Origin: Euborellia annulipes | Taxonomy: Eukaryota > Arthropoda > Insecta > Dermaptera > Anisolabididae | Length of the DNA: 64,000 bases | NCBI GenBank assembly: GCA_023213315.1 | Contig: JAKCPI010002884.1 | Coordinates: 24,446 to 88,445 of the forward strand | Direction: 5' to 3' | Part shown: one piece after another, positions 22,739 through 33,386 of the stretch | How the letters are laid out: each line of letters begins with the position of its first letter | How positions within the stretch are numbered: the stretch's first letter is position 1 | Notes under the pieces: model-generated | What the model saw: only the letters and a program-made list of their open reading frames with translations | The model's database searches: none | What the model was told of the DNA's origin: nothing | Position numbers and translations under genes: made by a program

Positions 22739-22866
22739 ATCCAGAATCAGAAAGCTGGCGTCGTTCGTGGGGACGCGACGTCATCAAAGACAAAGACGAA
22801 TTTTGGGCAGCGTTGCAGAGCAATTACAACTACCTCATGGATAACCACCTGATAGATACCTGCAAA
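22739..22866 (+). CDS. klar: klarsicht/nesprin-like gene, exon D
   Basis: The convincing frame reads (D)PESESWRRSWGRDVIKDK, then DEFWAALQSNYNYLMDNHLI and DTCK, ending at AAA|GTATGA in phase 0, which fits exon E. To stay in frame with exon C the acceptor must be the third AG of TTTTAGAAGAG (exon from 22739). The first AG (exon from 22734) would shift frame and hit a stop. The sequence resembles the conserved region just before the first spectrin-like repeat of klarsicht-type proteins; this is recognised from memory, not searched. Confidence 0.75.
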
Positions 22867-23039
22867 GTATGATTGTTTGGGAAATAAATTTTGAACTTCT
22901 AAACAAAATTTGAAACATTTTGGAAAAGGATTGAGTTGCTGTCAAATTGTCGAACTTATAAAAGGAACGTTAAGAAGGATTCCTCTTCAACATGCACCGG
23001 CCTTAAGGCAGGGGTGCAGCTACTCTCGAAATTATCACA

Positions 23040-23222
23040 CACACATTTACACAGTTTTTCGGCAACTCAGGCCATATAACGACGATAGTCGTTATTAATT
23101 AATATACATATTTGATATCCAAATAAAATCCTCAGACTGCCTGGGGTCCGAACCCGCGCCTTTTGATTTACGAGGTTAGCACGCTTACCCCTACTCCAAG
23201 CCCCAGGGCCTCTCGAAATTTC
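23040..23222 (-). repeat. S1 tRNA-derived SINE
   Basis: Minus strand: head CCCTGGGGCTTGGAGTAGGG, B box GGGTTCGGACCCC, then body CAGGCAGTCTGAGGATTTTA and a tail with GTTGCCGAAAAACTGTGTAA. Same family as 36362, 49071 and 60541. Confidence 0.75.
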
Positions 23223-23283
23223 AAATGCATATATATTAGGATTATCCAAAAGTCTTATAAAATTTTATAAACACTTTTTTTTT

Positions 23284-23431
23284 TAATTAAGGTCTTTTTC
23301 GGCATCGAAGGTCATTTAGACCCCGTCTCTTTTTGGTAGCCAATCCAATTGAAATAAATTGTAGACGGGATGCGAACCCGCGACCCTTGATTCAATTGGC
23401 CAGCACGCTAATAACTACACCAGGGCCCGAG
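23284..23431 (-). repeat. S2 tRNA-derived SINE
   Basis: Minus strand: head GGGCCCTGGTGTAGTTATTA (A box), B box GGGTTCGCATCCC, tail CAATTGGATTGGCTACC ... GACCTTCGATGCCGAAAAAG. Adjacent to, and in the same direction as, the S1 SINE at 23040. Confidence 0.75.
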
Positions 23432-23698
23432 GGCTTTATTAACACTTGTTTGTTTAGGTTATCAAGTGTATACATAAAAAACTGGCAGCCCATTTGGTTA
23501 CTCTTAACCGCCTCTTTAAATAATATCCGATAGAGCTAAAATTTTTCAATTTGATAAAAACAAATTTTATACTTCATAAAATGAACCACCCTAATATATA
23601 TATGTTCTTAAAGGCTTCCGCAACTAAGGGTGAATTTAGCAATATTTGAGTTTTAGTAAATCTCAGGAACTAACGCGGCTTTAGTATATTATATATGT

Positions 23699-24060
23699 AT
23701 GGGGGGGGGGGGGGGGGGAAACCCCCCCCCCCTATGTGTATATTTTCTTTTTGGGGGGCCGGGATAAAAGGAAATATACTTTGAAAAAAAATTTTAATGA
23801 AAATTCGATTTTTTTCCCGGGTTCTTTTAACAAAATATAAATGTATTTTTAAAATATTTTATTAAGGGGAGGTTTATTAATAAGGTTATAAGATGTAAAA
23901 ATAAAACAAAGGTGACCACTAGGGTGGGTCTTTTTGCCACTTTTTTCGAAGTGAAATGTAATACCCGGCAAAAGTCATATTGCCCCCCTCTGCCCCTCCT
24001 ATAGGATGCCAGGGGGGAAACAATGTACCCTGCCCCCCTCCCAGTTCCGGCGCCTATGCT
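23699..24060. mobile_element. Degraded hAT-like region with long G and C runs
   Basis: A run of about 18 G at 23701 is followed by a C run. GGGGGGCCGGGATAAAAGG and CCGGCGCCTATGCTG (24048-24062) resemble MITE ends. No duplication was found. The G/C lengths could be an assembly artefact. Confidence 0.35.
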
Positions 24061-24250
24061 GTTTTATGAAAATCACACTTATTTCAAATAAATCTTTCTT
24101 TATTAATCAATAATTATGAAAAGAAATTTGACTGAAGAAAAATCTTTTTCCCAAATGTTTCAAATTGTGAATTAAAATAACTTGAAAGAATATTTTTATA
24201 TATGTAACAAGGAGTTGTGGGCTGACTGAGTAGAGGTTGTAAGATGTAAA

Positions 24251-24420
24251 AATAAAACAAAAAGCTTCAAGCCAGTGTAATTTCTTTATTTATTCAAGCC
24301 ACGACGAACGTTTTGGTCCCAGGATTTGGATTATTTTCAGAACCGGGGCTGATGATCCAAACCCTGAGCGGTGATTTGAATAAATAAAGAAATTATACTG
24401 GCTGCATGCTTCATGTTTTA
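24251..24420. mobile_element. Palindrome with hammerhead-like motifs, degraded
   Basis: The arms AGCCAGTGTAATTTCTTTAT / ATAAAGAAATTATACTGGCT pair. The minus motif (24303-24340) has CCAAAACGTTC and the plus one (24349) an intact CTGATGA, but neither has a full core. Confidence 0.5.
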
Positions 24421-24897
24421 TTTCTATATATTTTTATTGCTTCTTCTCTCTGCTCTTGTTGTAATTACAAAGATAACAAATATTTTCCCTCTCATAATAA
24501 GAGAATAGATAATTCACCAGATAAGGACAAAGTTCATTTTATAGTTTGACGCATACAAACAAACATCCTGACTATTTGACACTGAATCACCTTCCATCTC
24601 AATAAATCTTTCTTATCTTTCTTTGTACCTAAAAAAACAAACAAATGCCAATCCATTGAATTATTGCCTTTTTTTTAAATTTTTTAAATGTGTTTGTCTT
24701 TTGTGATCTGAGGTCATTTAGACTCCTTCCCTTTTAATTTCAATCAATTGGTAGGCAATTCAATTAATTATTGTCTTTAGATTAATATTGCTACAAACAG
24801 GGCTTTAGGAAATTTTTTTTTTATTGGGAAGAGTGAAGTTTATAAAGAATTAATATGTGTTTATTAAAGCTTTTGTGGTTTGAAATATTATTATTAG

Positions 24898-25132
24898 GGA
24901 ATTTTTAATCATAGACCACATTTTTGTGTTAAATATTTATTAAAATTAAACATATAAATACTATACAACGTTTCGACTGCTTATTCTGCAGCCGTTATCA
25001 ATTACTGTGCACTTGCTCCGACTCAAGTGAACTTGATAACGGCTGCAGAACAAGCAGTCGAAACGTTGTACAGTATTTATATAATTTTAATAAATATTTA
25101 ATACAAAAATGTGGTCTATGATTAAAAATTCC
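24898..25132. mobile_element. Palindrome with paired hammerhead-like motifs
   Basis: The arms are nearly perfect (GGGAATTTTTAATCATAGAC / GTCTATGATTAAAAATTCCC). Each arm carries TGATAACGGCTGCAGAA ... AAGCAGTCGAAACGTTG with a 6-bp stem II (GGCTGC/GCAGTC). The 5' core is TGATAA instead of CUGANGA, so activity is doubtful. Confidence 0.6.
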
Positions 25133-25179
25133 CCTAATAAGAATTAATATTTTTAAAATTTCAAATTTTTTAGGAAATA

Positions 25180-25920
25180 CCAGGTGTGCCGGTTAATAAT
25201 GATCAATTTTTTTCTTAAAAAAAAAAACACGAATATTCAGGGAGAATAATAAAATTTGCTTTATTCAAAGTATCTACTCGCTCTTATTACATCTTGCAGG
25301 CAAATTGTGGGTTCCCTGCCAAAAAAACTGTTCGTTTTTTTTCTGTCGAGCTATTTTTGGACATTACTAAAGTGCTGTTCAGGGAGAGCGTGTGCCACGA
25401 TGAAAACGATTGGTAATCCGAGAAGTCCGGATGGAGTAGGATGTCCCATCCAAGTGCAGCAATAGTATCTTTGACGATTTATGTGGTATGGCTTGGAGCG
25501 TTGTCATGCATTGCCTGACCCTATATTCTGACCCATTCCGGTCGTTTTTTAATCAACGCTTGATTCAAATTGACAACATTGACAACAGCTTGCAATTCGG
25601 CGTCCTCGAAATCGCCACTTTTATAATGTCGCACACAAGTTGGAGCAGCTTTGTCATAGGTCTCCCCCAAAAGAATTTGCTATCATTAACTCGCGTTTTT
25701 CTTTTAATTAAACCGAAAAAGCTTTGCGAGCTGCTAATGGTCTTTATTTGGCTTGTAACTCGACATGTTTACAACTCAAAATAAGTATGATGCCCACCCT
25801 AATATATCAATGGCGTTACTGTCACAGCAAGAAAATGACTTGGAAAAGGTACGGGATAACTAACCACTGCTACCAAAAAACTGCTCTCGGAAATTGATCA
25901 TTATTAACCGGCATACCTGG
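25180..25920 (-). mobile_element. mariner element (mauritiana-like), decayed
   Basis: Ends CCAGGTGTGCCGGTTAATAA and, inverted, CCAGGTATGCCGGTTAATAA, flanked by TA at 25178-25179 and 25921-25922. On the minus strand the pieces MHDNAP, VKDTIAALGWDIL and HFSNVQ match the second and third catalytic-aspartate region of mariner transposases, with frameshifts and stops. At 741 bp it is much shorter than an intact element (about 1.3 kb), so it is internally deleted and inactive. It sits in the intron between exons D and E. Confidence 0.85.
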
Positions 25921-26009
25921 TAAAATATTTTTTTATAACAGCGTTTAAAACCTTAATTCTGTATTTATTTATTTGAGCAGGTTGGGTTGAATACTCTTTT
26001 CCTCGATCC

Positions 26010-26193
26010 CAGGGCCGGAACTAGGAGATTTTTAGGGGGCAAAATTTAATTTGCCGCCCCCTCCTTAAAATTTTCTATACAAAATTCATATCATTTTACC
26101 TTTTTTTAGCAAATTTTTCTTTAATTGCCGCCCCCTGATATCTGCCGCCCGGGGCACACGCACCCACTGCCCCCCCCCCTAGATCCGGACCTG
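26010..26193. mobile_element. hAT MITE, ends CAGGGCCGGAACTAGG
   Basis: 184 bp, flanked by the exact duplication CTCGATCC at 26002-26009 and 26194-26201. The right end is CTAGATCCGGACCTG. The interior has GCCGCCCCC-type runs. Confidence 0.9.
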
Positions 26194-26201
26194 CTCGATC
26201 C

Positions 26202-27057
26202 TACTATGACCCTTATTGCAAATCTCACAAAAATTGTTAAATATTCTTTAAACTTGTTAAATCCTTTTCAAAGTTTATATAGAATTTTAATTTAATATCT
26301 TATTCAAATGAATCCATTTAACTAAGTTTTTGATTACTAAATTGCATTCACGAAAAATTAACATTTTTCTTTTCTATCCAGAACTCTTTCATGTTTTCGA
26401 AGCATAAGATGATGATGTGGGAAAAATACGTTAAAGTGAACAGTGAATACATGAGAGAACGATGTTAATCAATTATAAATATTAAGTGTATTAGCTCTGT
26501 ATGCTGTCCATTACTAATCAATTTAATAAAATTGAGAAAGAAAATATTTCAAGAGGTGAGAAATCTTTTAAGGAAAAATTTTGTTTTTTTTTATTATTTC
26601 TATTATCGTGACTGAAGATAAGTTGAATATGTGATTTTGTAATTTATGATATCAAAAAAATTACAACCATTCTAATTATTAGCCAATATTTCTGAATAAA
26701 GATTTAAGTTTATAAACGAAATAAAATAAAATATAATGTTAGAGTTGGGAAGACACAGCCAAGGAAGGTTTCATATCAAAAGCCTAGGCCAAAAGACCGG
26801 ATTATTACTTTCTCTTCTATGAAGTAATTGATTGATCTATTATTTGGCATAAGGTATTTCATACTAAACGTTTAATAAATTACATAGATTAGAACAGGTC
26901 TTTTTAAGAAGAAACAAAGTATTTCGTTTTTATTGATGCGCATTGTATTTTAGAAAGATCAACCCCTGAGCCATTTTTAATTCAAACATTTGTTTTTGCT
27001 TTTTATTATTAATTATATCAAAGACAATTTCTAATTTATTTATTTTTTGCATTCCAG
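26202..27057. other. Intron sequence before exon E
   Basis: AT-rich with no recognised repeat. Ends in GCATTCCAG at 27049-27057. Confidence 0.4.
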
Positions 27058-27306
27058 GAGGCAAGTGGCGAATTGGTGATAAACAATTCTGAAGCTGACG
27101 GTGCCAATTTGCAGAATGGTTGTTTAGATGCAGCTTGGACATTCGCCGACCTCTGCTCACAATTCATCGAGCTCTACGGCTGGCTGGACAATGTTCAATC
27201 TTCAGCTTTAAATACCCAGAGGCCGTCTTCCGGTGACGAAACTTCTTCATCGAACAAGACGGATCTGGCCGTCGAACGAGAAGACCGCGACGAAAAGCTT
27301 AGAGCG
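27058..27306 (+). CDS. klar: klarsicht/nesprin-like gene, exon E (spectrin-like helix A)
   Basis: 83 codons, phase 0 at both ends, between CATTCCAG and GCG|GTAAAT. It reads EASGELVINNSEADGANLQN, then AAWTFADLCSQFIELYGWLD, which has the Trp-centred heptad look of spectrin-repeat helix A. A Ser/Thr-rich loop follows, then EREDRDEKLRA, where helix B begins. Together with exon F it makes a near-complete repeat. Spectrin-like repeats act as rod segments; in LINC-complex proteins they span from the nuclear envelope to cytoskeletal motors. The match to klarsicht is by family look, without alignment. Confidence 0.85.
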
Positions 27307-27440
27307 GTAAATGCTCTTCATTCAGATACCTGATGAATATTGTGACAGAAATTTGTGAAATCTAATTTAAATTGTAAAAAATCTCAATTAAAAGAGAATT
27401 TTTTGTATTTCCGACATATATACAATAAGGGCTAGTAGAT

Positions 27441-28250
27441 GTTGAAATGGAATAAAACAAGCTGTGTATTAAAGAAATTCTTTTTTTATTCGAGAGACCA
27501 ATGCATGCCATTATGTATGGAATATAACATCGTTCAAATGTTAGTTCGCTGACTGGGCTTTGGAACGTTTGGAACCTATTTTGGACGAAAAATGCGCATT
27601 TTTGGATGAATATCTATGTTAACAAGCAAAATTGCCGTATGCGCCAGCCCACACGCGGTTCACCAGGTGGCAATGCATCCACAAAAAGTTACTCTTCGGT
27701 GCGGATTTTGGGCCGGCGGCGTCATTGGTCCGTACTTTTTTGAAAACGGTTGGCGAGGCCATCTCAGTCAACGGCGAGCGCTACAGTCAACGATAAACGA
27801 TTTTTCTTTTGGCCTAAATTGAACGATATGGAACGTTGAGACCACATGTGGTTCCAGCAGGATGGCGCTACGTGCCACACAGCAAACGCCACGATGCACA
27901 TTCTGCATGAACTGTGCAGTGATTGTCTCTCGCAGAGGTGACGTGAATTGGCCACCAAGATTGTGCGATTTGACCCCGCTAGACTTCTTCTTGTGGGGTT
28001 TTCTGAAGTCCCAGGTCTATGCCAATAAACCGCGATCGACCGATGCCCTTAAGGTCAACATAATGCGAGCCATCGCTCATATTCAGCCGGATCTATGTGG
28101 TAGAGTCATTAAAAATTGGACCTGTCGGAGTGAATAAGCCGCGGAGGACCATTTGAACGATGTTATATTCCATACATAATTGCACACATGGGCCTTTCAA
28201 ATAAAAAAAAGAATTTCGTTAATACACAGCTGGTTTTATTCCATTTCAAC
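27441..28250 (+). mobile_element. mariner-like element, decayed
   Basis: Long inverted ends start GTTGAAATGGAATAAAAC (left) and close with GTTTTATTCCATTTCAAC, matching over about 60 bp with some gaps. Between them are transposase pieces in shifting frames: HPQKVTLRCGFWAGGVIGPY, FQQDGATCHTANATMH and NWPPRLCDLTPLDFFLWGF, the familiar D-containing motifs of this mariner-type group, with D at QQDG and at CDLTP. The N-terminal half of the gene is missing and there are at least two frameshifts and stops. The TA duplication is not clear at the edges. Confidence 0.85.
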
Positions 28251-28407
28251 AATCTTATATCAAATTTGAATTTATGTTTAAATATTTTCGAGATTTATAT
28301 ATAATATTTGAATTAGATATTAGTATTCAAAATATCTCGATTTTTTTCGGACTAAACTAACAAGTCATAGAGATATATATCTAACAAAACTGTGAGTGTT
28401 GTTCATT

Positions 28408-28475
28408 GTCGAGGCCAAACATCCCATGGCCCCCAGGAATCGAACCCGGGATCTCCAGCCATTCCGGTAGTTGAG
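28408..28475 (-). repeat. tRNA-like SINE head
   Basis: The minus strand has a perfect B box GGGTTCGATTCCTGG preceded by CTCAACTACCGGAATGGCTG. There is no full cloverleaf. Confidence 0.5.
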
Positions 28476-28620
28476 TATATTTATTTGTTGGTGGGCCAAA
28501 CGTGCAGCTACTTTGCTACTTACAGTAGGATATTAGAGCAGACCACGTTCCATGTACCTGGTTTAAAAAGCGGCTGACAAGTGAGAAATTTTTCTTTAAA
28601 AATATCTCAATTCTCTGGTA

Positions 28621-29082
28621 AAGGCGGCTACACACGTAACTGCAAACTTGACAAGCATGCACGTCCGATCTATTTGTACAAGCAAACTGTAGCCTCTCTA
28701 GGAGAATTTTGCGCAAGCATTTTAATTGTGCAAGCCGCTTGATGCTCGATTGAATTTTAATCATTCACAAGCATATTGGTGCAAGCAAAACTCTCCGCCA
28801 TTTTATAGACGTCTTGACTTTTGATATTTATTTAATATATATCCATTCAAATTTAAATATTAATATTTATAGTGTGTCTTTTTAAAACAAGTGAGTATTT
28901 CTTGTTATCTTAGAATATAGAACCTTCTGAGTTTGACATTTTTAGGTTAATTTCCGGCATAAGCTGTTTCTTGAGCAAGCATGCTTGTGCCCTGTGGTGC
29001 CGAAAAGAATTTGTGCATGCTGGTACAAAAAGATTGCACATGCATGCTTGTCAAGTTTTCAGTTACCTGTGTAGCCATCTTT
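28621..29082 (-). mobile_element. W element, copy 1
   Basis: Ends AAGGCGGCTACACACGTAAC and, inverted, AAGATGGCTACACAGGTAAC. The subterminal DNA repeats CTTGACAAGCATGC-like words on both sides. Oriented opposite to copy 2 (42418-43052). There is no ORF or clear target duplication. Confidence 0.75.
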
Positions 29083-29135
29083 AGAGATCTGCACAGCTAA
29101 CTTGCATATATAGACCTATAGGAAATTTGTTGGTG

Positions 29136-29214
29136 TTGGTCGAAGGGCCTGGTGCAAAAAGCACACGGATGCCCTGGAAAGGCTGGAAATCCTGGTTTCG
29201 ATTTCCAGGAGCCA
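29136..29214 (+). repeat. tRNA-like SINE head
   Basis: GGGCCTGGTGCAAAAAGCAC then GGTTTCGATTTCCAGG, a weak A/B box pair. Confidence 0.35.
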
Positions 29215-29298
29215 GAGTACGTTTGGTTAAATATATACTCACAAATTTGTTAAATTTATCTATGACTTGTCAAGTCCGAATCGAGATATTCCATGAAT

Positions 29299-29561
29299 CA
29301 GGGGCGTATATAGAAATTTTTTTCGGGGGGGGGGGGCCCGAACTCAAAGTTTTTCTGTGGAAAATTTTTTTTTTTAAGAAACTTAATTAAACACGAAATT
29401 TTTTTGCGGAACATTTTTTTCTTTTGCGGAACCAAAGTTCCATCCTGCGGAAAAATTTGTTGCGCTGATGTCTGTATATGCCTATATATGTATATGTGTT
29501 TGGGAAATTTCGGGGGGGGGGGGGGCCGGACCCCTCGGCCTCCCCTTATATACGCCCCCTG
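29299..29561. mobile_element. hAT MITE, ends CAGGGGCGTATATAG
   Basis: 263 bp with perfect duplication CCATGAAT at 29291-29298 and 29562-29569. Left CAGGGGCGTATATAGAAATT, right TTATATACGCCCCCTG. G runs lie just inside both ends. Sister copy at 34351-34761. Confidence 0.92.
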
Positions 29562-29936
29562 CCATGAATATTAATTAATACGACTTATTCAAATGTATGG
29601 ATCTCGAAAATTATTTAACTCTAACTGTATGTATTCAAGAATATGAAGAAATATTTAAGAATTGAGAGAAATAAATTCAGATTTGTTTCCTCAGTTGAAA
29701 ATTTAAATTCCCAAGTAAGCGGGACCTGTGAAAAAAGTCTGATTTTCATTCTCAAAATCATTAACTTAATATTACGTGTCTGAAGGATTCTGCTTTCTAA
29801 GTAACTTTTGCGTTTATTGGCTAAGCATCCACTCGCTTTTGCTTAGATTATCTACAAACAAAGCAATTAATTATTGTATTCTTTAAAAAATTGATTTCTA
29901 TTAGAAGATAGTTGGAAAGCTGACTCGTTTTTACTT

Positions 29937-30487
29937 TTTCTTACCTAAGTATATATGGACCCTATTAAGCATTAGTGTGTCAAGCGCCAGCTCCCGAGAT
30001 TTGAGAAAATTAACAAAAAAGTTTTTTGTTTTGATTAGATTATATATAATTTTTTTTGTCAATTGTGCAAGTAACATTAAATATAAATTTTTTTAGGACA
30101 TATTTCATTAAAAATACTATTTTAAACAATATTCCGTACTTAACTCAATTTTTAATTTTTTGGCGCTTGACACACTAATGCATAACAGGGTCCATATGTT
30201 AATATATATTGTGAGAAAGTATTGGATTCCTGTCAAAAATTCGTCCAGATTTTGATAGATATACACGTTTTGAGGTCTCCTGAATCCAAAAAAATGGTTT
30301 TCGCAACATGGTCTGTCTGTCTGTCTGTGTCAGTGTGTTCAATTTTAAGCACGAAGGAATTGAGCTACGAGGTTGAAATTTTATATTCAAGTTAGGCACG
30401 CCCCTGGAGCGTGAAAATAAGCTTTTAAACAAAATCGGCCAAAAAGTACTAGTACTTTACTGATGTGCTTTTTCAGTTTTTTTCGAT
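29937..30487 (-). mobile_element. Family X 3' half, split by MITE Y
   Basis: ACTTTTTCTTACCTAAGTA (left hairpin arm) is separated from TGTGAGAAAGTATTGGATTC by the Y element. Then come the TGTCTG block, GAGGTTGAAATTTTATATTC and AGTACTAGTACTTTACTGAT. The 5' half is missing. Confidence 0.7.
29956..30194. mobile_element. TA-flanked MITE Y, copy 2
   Basis: 239 bp, ends TGGACCCTATTAAGCATTAG and the inverse, between TA at 29954-29955 and 30195-30196. Inserted in the AT loop of a family X 3' hairpin. Confidence 0.75.
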
Positions 30488-30658
30488 TTAACTCCCCTTC
30501 ATAATTATATTATCAACTGTTGACCACCTTCAAATAAATAAATGAATTATATCATAAGGGCAAAATCTGTAAGCCAATTAAATAAATTAAAAACAAATTT
30601 ATATGGCTTCAGAAGCCAGAGATTAAAAAAAAAGTTATTTTGTTTCTAGAAATAATAT

Positions 30659-31092
30659 AAAAATCTGGTGTGACTGGTCCCACCAGATTTTTTGTGATTT
30701 CAATGGCAAAATGAGAATAGACATTTTAAAGACCATCTAAAAAATAATTGATTTATGAATTTTAATCAAAATCGTTGGAGCGAATTTTGAGAAAATCGAA
30801 AAAAGTGAAAAAGTACATCAGTAAAGTACTAGTACTTTTTGGCAGATTTTGTTTAAAAGTTTATTTTGAGTGCTCCAGGGGGGTACCTAACTTAAATATA
30901 AAATTTCTACCTCCTACCTCAATTCCTTCATACTTAAAATTGAAACACACACACACACAGTCAGGCCATGTTACGAAAACCACATTTTTGAATTCAGGGG
31001 ACCTCAAAACGTGTATATATGTATTTATGACATGAATCCAATACTTTCTCTCTCTATATATTAACATATATATGGAGGTAAGAGAAAGTAAA
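30659..31092 (+). mobile_element. Family X, 5' hairpin shortened
   Basis: AAATCTGGTGTGACTGG jumps to TCCCACCAGATTTTTTGTG, so most of the 5' hairpin is gone, as is the X-box. The core, a short CA block and the 3' hairpin (GGTAAGAGAAAGTA) remain. Confidence 0.7.
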
Positions 31093-31562
31093 AATAATTT
31101 TCAAATTACATAAAAATATTGGAAATTTAATAAAATCTTTACTTCAATGTCTAATACAATTTTCTATAAAAATTTGTTTTATTCTTTTAATTAAAATAAA
31201 ATTAAAATAGCAAAATAAATTGGACGATGTTATGCACGAAGGAACCAAGCGCCATTAACCTAAATCTGAGATAAAGGGCATTTTATTTGCACACTTGTCA
31301 ACAAAACCAATGGCAATGACTTTTTTCTTGTTTTATACAACAAAAGTGCACAGAGTAATAATGTTGTGATTTAAATAAAGAGATAGATCTTCTTTTTCCC
31401 TACAAGATAGCGGTCTTATCTCAATTTCGATCATATTGGCGCTTGGTTCGTTTATGCACAACCTGATCCAATTATAAATACAGGACTTAAGTTCTCTTGC
31501 ATAGATTACACTTAAGAGTCTCGGAATCTATTTAAATATAAAGACCTTTCTTTTTTTTTCAG

Positions 31563-31747
31563 ACTCATTTATCGGATTTACAACGATTAGCACCTCGGCG
31601 CATTGCCTTCAACGACCAAGCTGCCCGATTATTAGAGCGATGTCCCGAAATTCGCCCCGAGATTTCATGGCGAGTTCAACATCTGAATGCCAAGTGGGTG
31701 GCAGTTGAGGCAGCGCTCGGGGGGAACAGGCGAAGGGGGTACCTACG
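31563..31747 (+). CDS. klar: klarsicht/nesprin-like gene, exon F (spectrin-like helices B-C)
   Basis: Preceded by a pure T/C tract and CAG, followed by CTACG|GTGAGT. The 61 codons read THLSDLQRLAPRRIAFNDQA, RLLERCPEIRPEISWRVQHL, NAKWVAVEAALGG and a basic end NRRRGYLR. The WRVQHLNAKWVAVE stretch is the helix C signature of spectrin-type repeats. It is in phase with exon E, which supplies helix A. It ends with two spare bases (CG), which cannot join exon G directly: doing so would read a stop codon within four codons. Confidence 0.88.
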
Positions 31748-31899
31748 GTGAGTAATATATTTCTATTCTATTCTCTTCTTATCAACTCATAGTTTCCCTG
31801 CATATTTATAATTAGATGTTAGTTATTTCAAGTCAGAATTATGATGATTCTTGTCAGGATTTTTAAATTTCCCTTTTATTGTAGTAGCTTTAAAAGCCA

Positions 31900-31950
31900 G
31901 GGTGGTTAAAACCAGGTTAAACGGTTTAACCGCCTGGTTTTAATCCATTT
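31900..31950. mobile_element. hAT-like end fragment with small palindrome
   Basis: CAGGGTGGTTAAAACCAGGT and ACCGCCTGGTTTTAAT pair as a hairpin. CAGGGTGGTTAAAACC looks like a hAT end. Confidence 0.35.
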
Positions 31951-32248
31951 TGAATAAACAAAAAATCATAAGGCTTGTATTTCGGGAAAAACAAATACAA
32001 AAAAAAAAAGAACAAAAAAACTAAACAAAATTTTAGTTTACAAAAATTTGGGACCAATATTTATTAAAAGTTGAAAGTTTTGAAAAGTAAAAATCGAACA
32101 TAAAACGGTGTGCTGGCCACACAACACAAATTTTCTCTTACATTCGCTAATTGAAAGTTGTGTCTGTGCTTGTCACACCAGATTGTGTCAGGTTTTTTTT
32201 TTAATTTTGTCTTTTCGGTATCGGGGCCATTTAGCCCCGTCCCTTTTT

Positions 32249-32864
32249 TACTTTCTATTACCTCTATATACATTATGTTAATATATATAGAAAGTATTGG
32301 ATTCATATCAAAAATTAGATGTCGAGATTTTGATGGATATACAAGTTTTGAGGTCCCCTGAATCCAAAAAACTGGTTTTCGCAACATGGTCTGTCTGTGT
32401 TCAATTTTAAGCATGAAGGAATTGAGCTAAGAGGCTGAAATTTTATATTTATGTTACACCCCCCCCCCCCTCCCTCGGAGCAGCGTGAAAATAAGCTTTT
32501 AAACAAAATCGGCCAAAAAGTACTAATACTTTTCAAAAATTCGCTCCAACGATTTTGATTAAAATTCAAAAATCAATTATTTTTTCGATGCTCTTTCAAA
32601 TGTATATTCTCATTTTGCTCTCAAAATTGTTTGAAGCACACTTTACTCTTGTACTTCATAGGAAAGATAGGAGAAATGGTTGCCATGGTAACAAAATATA
32701 AATATTTTCCCATACTAATAAATTTTACATCTTGAATTCTAATATATCGGCAGAAACTAAACATACGTCAACACGAAAAATCTGGTGTGACAAGCACAGA
32801 ACACAACTTTCCATTACCGCAGGTAAGAGAAAGTTGTGTGCTGTTCGACCAGTTACACCAGATT
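32249..32864 (-). mobile_element. Family X, near full-length copy 5
   Basis: It runs from ACTTTCTATTACC (3' hairpin) through TGTCTGTCTG, GAGGCTGAAATTTTATATTT, a C run, AGTACTAATACTT and the X-box GTTGCCATGGTAAC (32679-32692) to the 5' hairpin (AATCTGGTGTGACAAG ... GTTACACCAGATT). The left side joins an S2 SINE tail (TTTTCGGTATCGGGGCC). Confidence 0.75.
32679..32692. promoter_or_regulatory. RFX X-box-like palindrome in family X
   Basis: GTTGCCATGGTAAC, a perfect match to GTTRCCATGGYAAC. Confidence 0.5.
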
Positions 32865-33217
32865 TTTGAATTCAAAATTTTAATATTTGTACAAGAATAA
32901 AAATAAAGCGATACTAATTTCTCAATTCCAAATATTTTTTATTTCATATAAAATTTTTACATAAATTACAAGTATTAAAAATAAAAAAGTATTTGTATTC
33001 TTTGAACTTTATTTTTTTTTTTTATAATAATATATACAAATGCATCCCCGTATTAATATTTGTAAATAATTTAATAAAATGATTTTTTTTCTTCATATTA
33101 TTAATTTTTTCATTAAATTATTTTAATCTATCAATTTTTTTTATCCAATTTAATAAATCCTTCAAAGAGTAAAAACAAAGACACGCAGAGCACTCTAGCG
33201 GAGTCAAGTTCAAACAA

Positions 33218-33386
33218 TCAGTTCGGCGTCCACTTGTGCACGCATTCGGTTCGTTTTTTATAAGTGATTTTATTTAGTGCTTTAAAAAATTATAAAAATG
33301 TGTTCAGTGAGTTTAATTTTTATTGTGATGTGTTTTCAAGTATTAAATTTTATATCGTGAAGCACCTGCCATCACCTTTGACTCAG
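33218..33386 (+). promoter_or_regulatory. Candidate alternative promoter and first exon
   Basis: An arthropod-type initiator TCAGT occurs at 33218-33222. GGTTC (a DPE-like RGWYV match) lies about 29 bases downstream, one base off the usual place. A short upstream-type ORF follows (33298-33360, MCSVSLIFIVMCFQVLNFIS), and the tract ends at a strong donor GACTCAG|GTATAT. The GC content is higher than around it and it is not a known repeat here. It lies in the intron before exon G, so it could start a shorter isoform. All of this is inference from motifs. Confidence 0.35.

Noticed and set aside
22910..23098. Coding exon after exon D
   Set aside because: Overlaps the S1 SINE tail and has no consistent phase with exons D and E, which join perfectly without it.
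32064..32414. 116-codon minus frame
   Set aside because: Lies over family X sequence, a SINE tail and flanking low-complexity DNA.
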